The position numbers and the translations under genes are program-made. The notes beneath the pieces were generated by a model. It had not been told where the DNA came from. It saw nothing but the letters and a program-made list of their open reading frames with translations, and searched no databases. From contig CM065296.1 of NCBI GenBank assembly GCA_032871835.1, positions 112,416,146-112,480,145 of the forward strand: 64,000 nucleotides of DNA. The letters are read 5' to 3'. This DNA is from Dipteronia dyeriana. Its lineage: Eukaryota; Streptophyta; Magnoliopsida; Sapindales; Sapindaceae. Positions within the stretch are counted from its first letter, which is position 1; each line of letters starts with the position of its first letter. Positions 62,024 through 64,000 of the stretch are shown one piece after another.

Positions 62024-62717
62024 TCCCCTCTCCCCTCTCCCCTCTCCCCTCTAAAGATCCCAAGAGAGTATCCCGACGGACCCTTCCAAGGACCCCACAG
62101 GGTCATCCTTTCGCATATCTCGTATTCCCCAGACCCGTAAGAGGGGGTGGCAGTTGATGAGCTCATACATTGATCCATATCGATCGAAGAGGTCAAGGAC
62201 AGCGCCGGCTGCTGCAGAACGTGCAACATCGGCCGACAACATTAGCTTTTGGCCAGCATGGACCTTATTAGCGAGATCATACACATCCTAGACCTCTTCA
62301 GACAGGAAGTCCCTGTCAGCATAACGAAACGTCAGTTAGGGCCTCTGAGATGGTTTCTCCCTTCTATGCTGCATCAGTCCGGGTTCCAAAAGGATAGAAA
62401 ACCCGGCAAGCAAAAGTTCCAGAACTGGAATAGGCCCTTCGGGGTAAGCCTGGTGGCCAGATCAGATGTGCCGTAACATGGGAAAATGTATGAATTATCG
62501 AACATGAAAATCACTTAATGTATAATTGAGTAACATTCTAACGATTGTTGATGTCCTGCATTGCAGCGGTAACTGTGGGGCACATACTTTACGATTGCTC
62601 GAGTACGTTCTGACAGACCAAGTCCAGTACGATTTGACTGAGGATCATATGCCCACCATCCGGAAAAAGATGGTTGTTGAGGTCTTTTGTAATTTCGAGC
62701 CACAATTTTGGATATAG
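59995..62717 (+). pseudogene. DUF1985 / Ulp1-like (C48) protease gene of the MULE
   Basis: N-terminal DUF1985 domain: FGNFLTMHRPMKFSGGVIHQ, FRLVIHEVRFSNIEIYLITG, HHRYCGG, then VDDLDAFDAFPWG, continuing after an intron in IPMLGHQFGTQM (near 60.84 kb). Exon 61035-61320 is acidic, then a coiled-coil-like piece and a Pro/Ser-rich region of degenerate DISGLSRRTPP repeats (61.80-62.15 kb). The C-terminal exon (62565-62717) is the Ulp1 end: GNCGAHTLRLLEYVL with the catalytic Cys region, and LTEDHMPTIRKKMVVEVFCN. In DUF1985 a TAG (60556-60558) interrupts an otherwise continuous frame; more stops lie at 61.42-61.70 and 62.29-62.34 kb. Family knowledge: a transposon-borne SUMO-protease-like protein of unknown role in transposition. 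Confidence 0.8.
61992..62055 (+). repeat. Poly-C tract (39 C) followed by CCCCTCT repeats
   Basis: 39 uninterrupted C residues (61992-62030), then four CCCCTCT-like units. The complementary strand is a long G run able to form quadruplexes. It sits in the Pro-rich coding part (CCC codons) of the ULP-like gene. Its length may be imprecise if it was hard to sequence. Confidence 0.9.
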
Positions 62718-63037
62718 TTATTGTACAACACATTTATTTTAATAAAATTAATCATTTATTTCATTGACATAATTATTTAAAATTATCGCATTATCTCATT
62801 GCATATACCGGTAATAACAAGAAAACCTAAACATATGAGGCCCATTTCAAATTAAAGTGGTATTCACATACAAGTCGTACAAGTGCAACTAATGACAATG
62901 CCATCCATCTAAAAGCGTTCCTTCATACTTCAGTACAGTCATTTTAGAGCACGTCTGTTTGTTGTCTCCAACTGAATGACAGATGCTACACTTGCATCGA
63001 TATTCCTAAGGAACAACTCTGCTTGGGCCATCATTAA
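62718..63037. other. Intergenic stretch between the convergent MULE genes
   Basis: 320 bp, A+T-rich, with no coding sequence recognised. The 3' ends of both genes face each other here. Confidence 0.6.
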
Positions 63038-64000
63038 TCAAAGGTGGGTTAGAACACCTCCTACTATTATGACCTGATTGTCCACATCTTCTACACGATT
63101 GCGTGGTTGTCCTCTCCGAAGATGAGACATGTATTCCGCCTCTCGGACGTCTAGCTTGTCTTCTGGCACCACCCATGAAGAAGGATGCCCAACAGGCATA
63201 ATAGGAATCAAGTGCGCATCAATTCGTGTTTGTCTCTTGTAGTAGTCCGCACATAAAGTAGTGAAATCCAAGTTTCAGTCCCTGCAAGAACATTAAAAAT
63301 TAGGTGTCAAACTCATTTGCAACAACCAGATAGATAAGAAATCAAAGTAATATACCTTGTTGCTGCAAGCACGTGCGAACATGGAAACGTGTCCATTTGA
63401 AATTTGTTGCACGTGCATGTCTTCCGGGCTAAGTCAATAGTCAATTACTTGCCGGACCGTTTCACAGAGAATATGTTCTAGTCAACTGGATTGACAGTCA
63501 TATAACCACACTTGTCAACACGTTTGAGGATCAGAAGATGTGCTACATCGGTCAATTGATGATGCATGGACTGTGCAATAAGATGGCGATCATGAAACCA
63601 CCTCTGTAGCATATTCCTAATGAACTTTTCCAGTGTCAGCATGGGCAGTTGCCGTGTGAATTTGAGGCATGAGTTTATACATTCAGCAACATTTGTTTTC
63701 ATGACCCTATACCTTCTTTCCGGACAATGTACACGAGACCACTTGTGTTGACCAACTTCAATGATGTAATTGAATGCATTCTGGTACAGGTTACATAACT
63801 CATTCATGTGGCAGTTATATTTCAACTCAGTGTACGATCTAGCTGCTTTATCCATTATGGCTGCTACATCCTTTCATTGAAACCGCTTCTTGACATTTTC
63901 AGAAAAGTGCCAACAACATATCGTATGGGTTGCATCGGGGAAAACTTTAGAAATCCCAGCTTCAATGCTTGCATGTCGATCGGAAATGAAAACCATATCA
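63038..64000 (-). pseudogene. mudrA-like MULE transposase, C-terminal part, runs off the window
   Basis: Minus strand from the window edge: end of the MULE catalytic domain (FISDRHASIEAGISKVFPDA, then CCWHF), the alpha-helical part 63855-63478 (KWSRVHCPERRYRVMKTNVA, ECINSCLKFTRQLP), a SWIM zinc finger CTCNKFQMDTFPCSH (about 63.37-63.42 kb), a GT-AG intron (about 63.28-63.36 kb) and the C-terminal tail PVGHPSSWVVPED (63271-63038). In-frame stops occur near 63.88, at 63478 and near 63.45 kb, so it is inactive unless these are errors. The N-terminus and remaining catalytic residues are outside the window. Confidence 0.85.

Larger units (their letters stand above)
59095..64000. mobile_element. 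Kaonashi-type MULE (mudrA plus ULP-like gene), partial
   Basis: A DUF1985/Ulp1-like gene (plus, 59995-62717) and a mudrA-like transposase (minus, from 63038 to beyond the window) converge. Plant Kaonashi (KI-MULE) elements are known to carry both. The left end is probably near 59.10 kb, where a TIR-like sequence begins (AATGGCACC, GTGGAGACCAAAATACCCC); the right end is outside. Both genes carry stops, so the copy appears defective. Confidence 0.78.

Noticed and set aside
61791..62160. Several 80-114 codon Pro-, Gly- or Ser-rich frames on both strands
   Set aside because: Produced by the poly-C run and degenerate repeats in the ULP-like gene. Only the plus-strand linker is plausible coding sequence.

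Overview
The window is nuclear DNA from a dicotyledonous flowering plant. It has spliced GT-AG genes, a plant cytochrome P450 array, a plant-type membrane RING E3 ligase, Ty1/copia, hAT, MULE and LINE elements, and an A+T-rich background with many TA microsatellites. No species-specific marker is visible. At least two thirds is transposon-derived.

Left part (about 1.8-29.5 kb) is a tandem CYP81-like P450 array, all on the minus strand. Two apparently intact two-exon genes (type a, at 2.7-5.5 kb and 17.2-23.5 kb) alternate with three decayed relatives of a second type (type b, at 1.8-2.1, 6.6-12.0 and 28.4-29.5 kb). The shared order and flanks point to duplication of a [b + a] module. Later insertions differ between copies: an LTR remnant (0.4-1.8 kb), a 4.8 kb copia in pseudogene b2, a 2.6 kb long-TIR MULE-like element carrying a hAT MITE, a non-autonomous LTR element and a Harbinger-type MITE in the intron of the second gene, and a second long-TIR element with its own nested MITE upstream of it. 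A LINE fragment in the introns of both type a genes predates the duplication.

Middle part (29.56-53.19 kb) is one nested insertion. A copia element (E3) with a perfect 5-bp duplication landed upstream of pseudogene b3. A second copia (E2, 33.18-49.96 kb, also with a perfect 5-bp duplication) landed in its integrase region. E2 has a three-LTR structure with one internal region mostly deleted. One of its LTRs holds a 3.9 kb hAT with a perfect 8-bp duplication; another holds a 577-bp hAT MITE. The two LTRs serve as each other's empty site. All retroelement coding regions are broken.

Right part: 53.88-56.08 kb is a well-supported eight-exon gene for an APD-type membrane RING E3 ubiquitin ligase (435 codons, reading frame kept through every junction), with a tRNA-Arg(CCT)-like sequence on the opposite strand in one intron. 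From about 59.1 kb to the window end lies a Kaonashi-type MULE: a DUF1985/Ulp1-like protease gene (plus) converges on a mudrA-like transposase gene (minus) that runs off the window. Both carry stops. It contains a self-complementary tandem array and a 39-base C run.

The only genes likely to act for the host are the two P450s and the APD-type ligase (plus possibly the tRNA). I found no previously undescribed functional system. The most unusual items are the three-LTR element with templated filler DNA at its deletion junction, the reciprocal empty sites, and the intron-nested tRNA.
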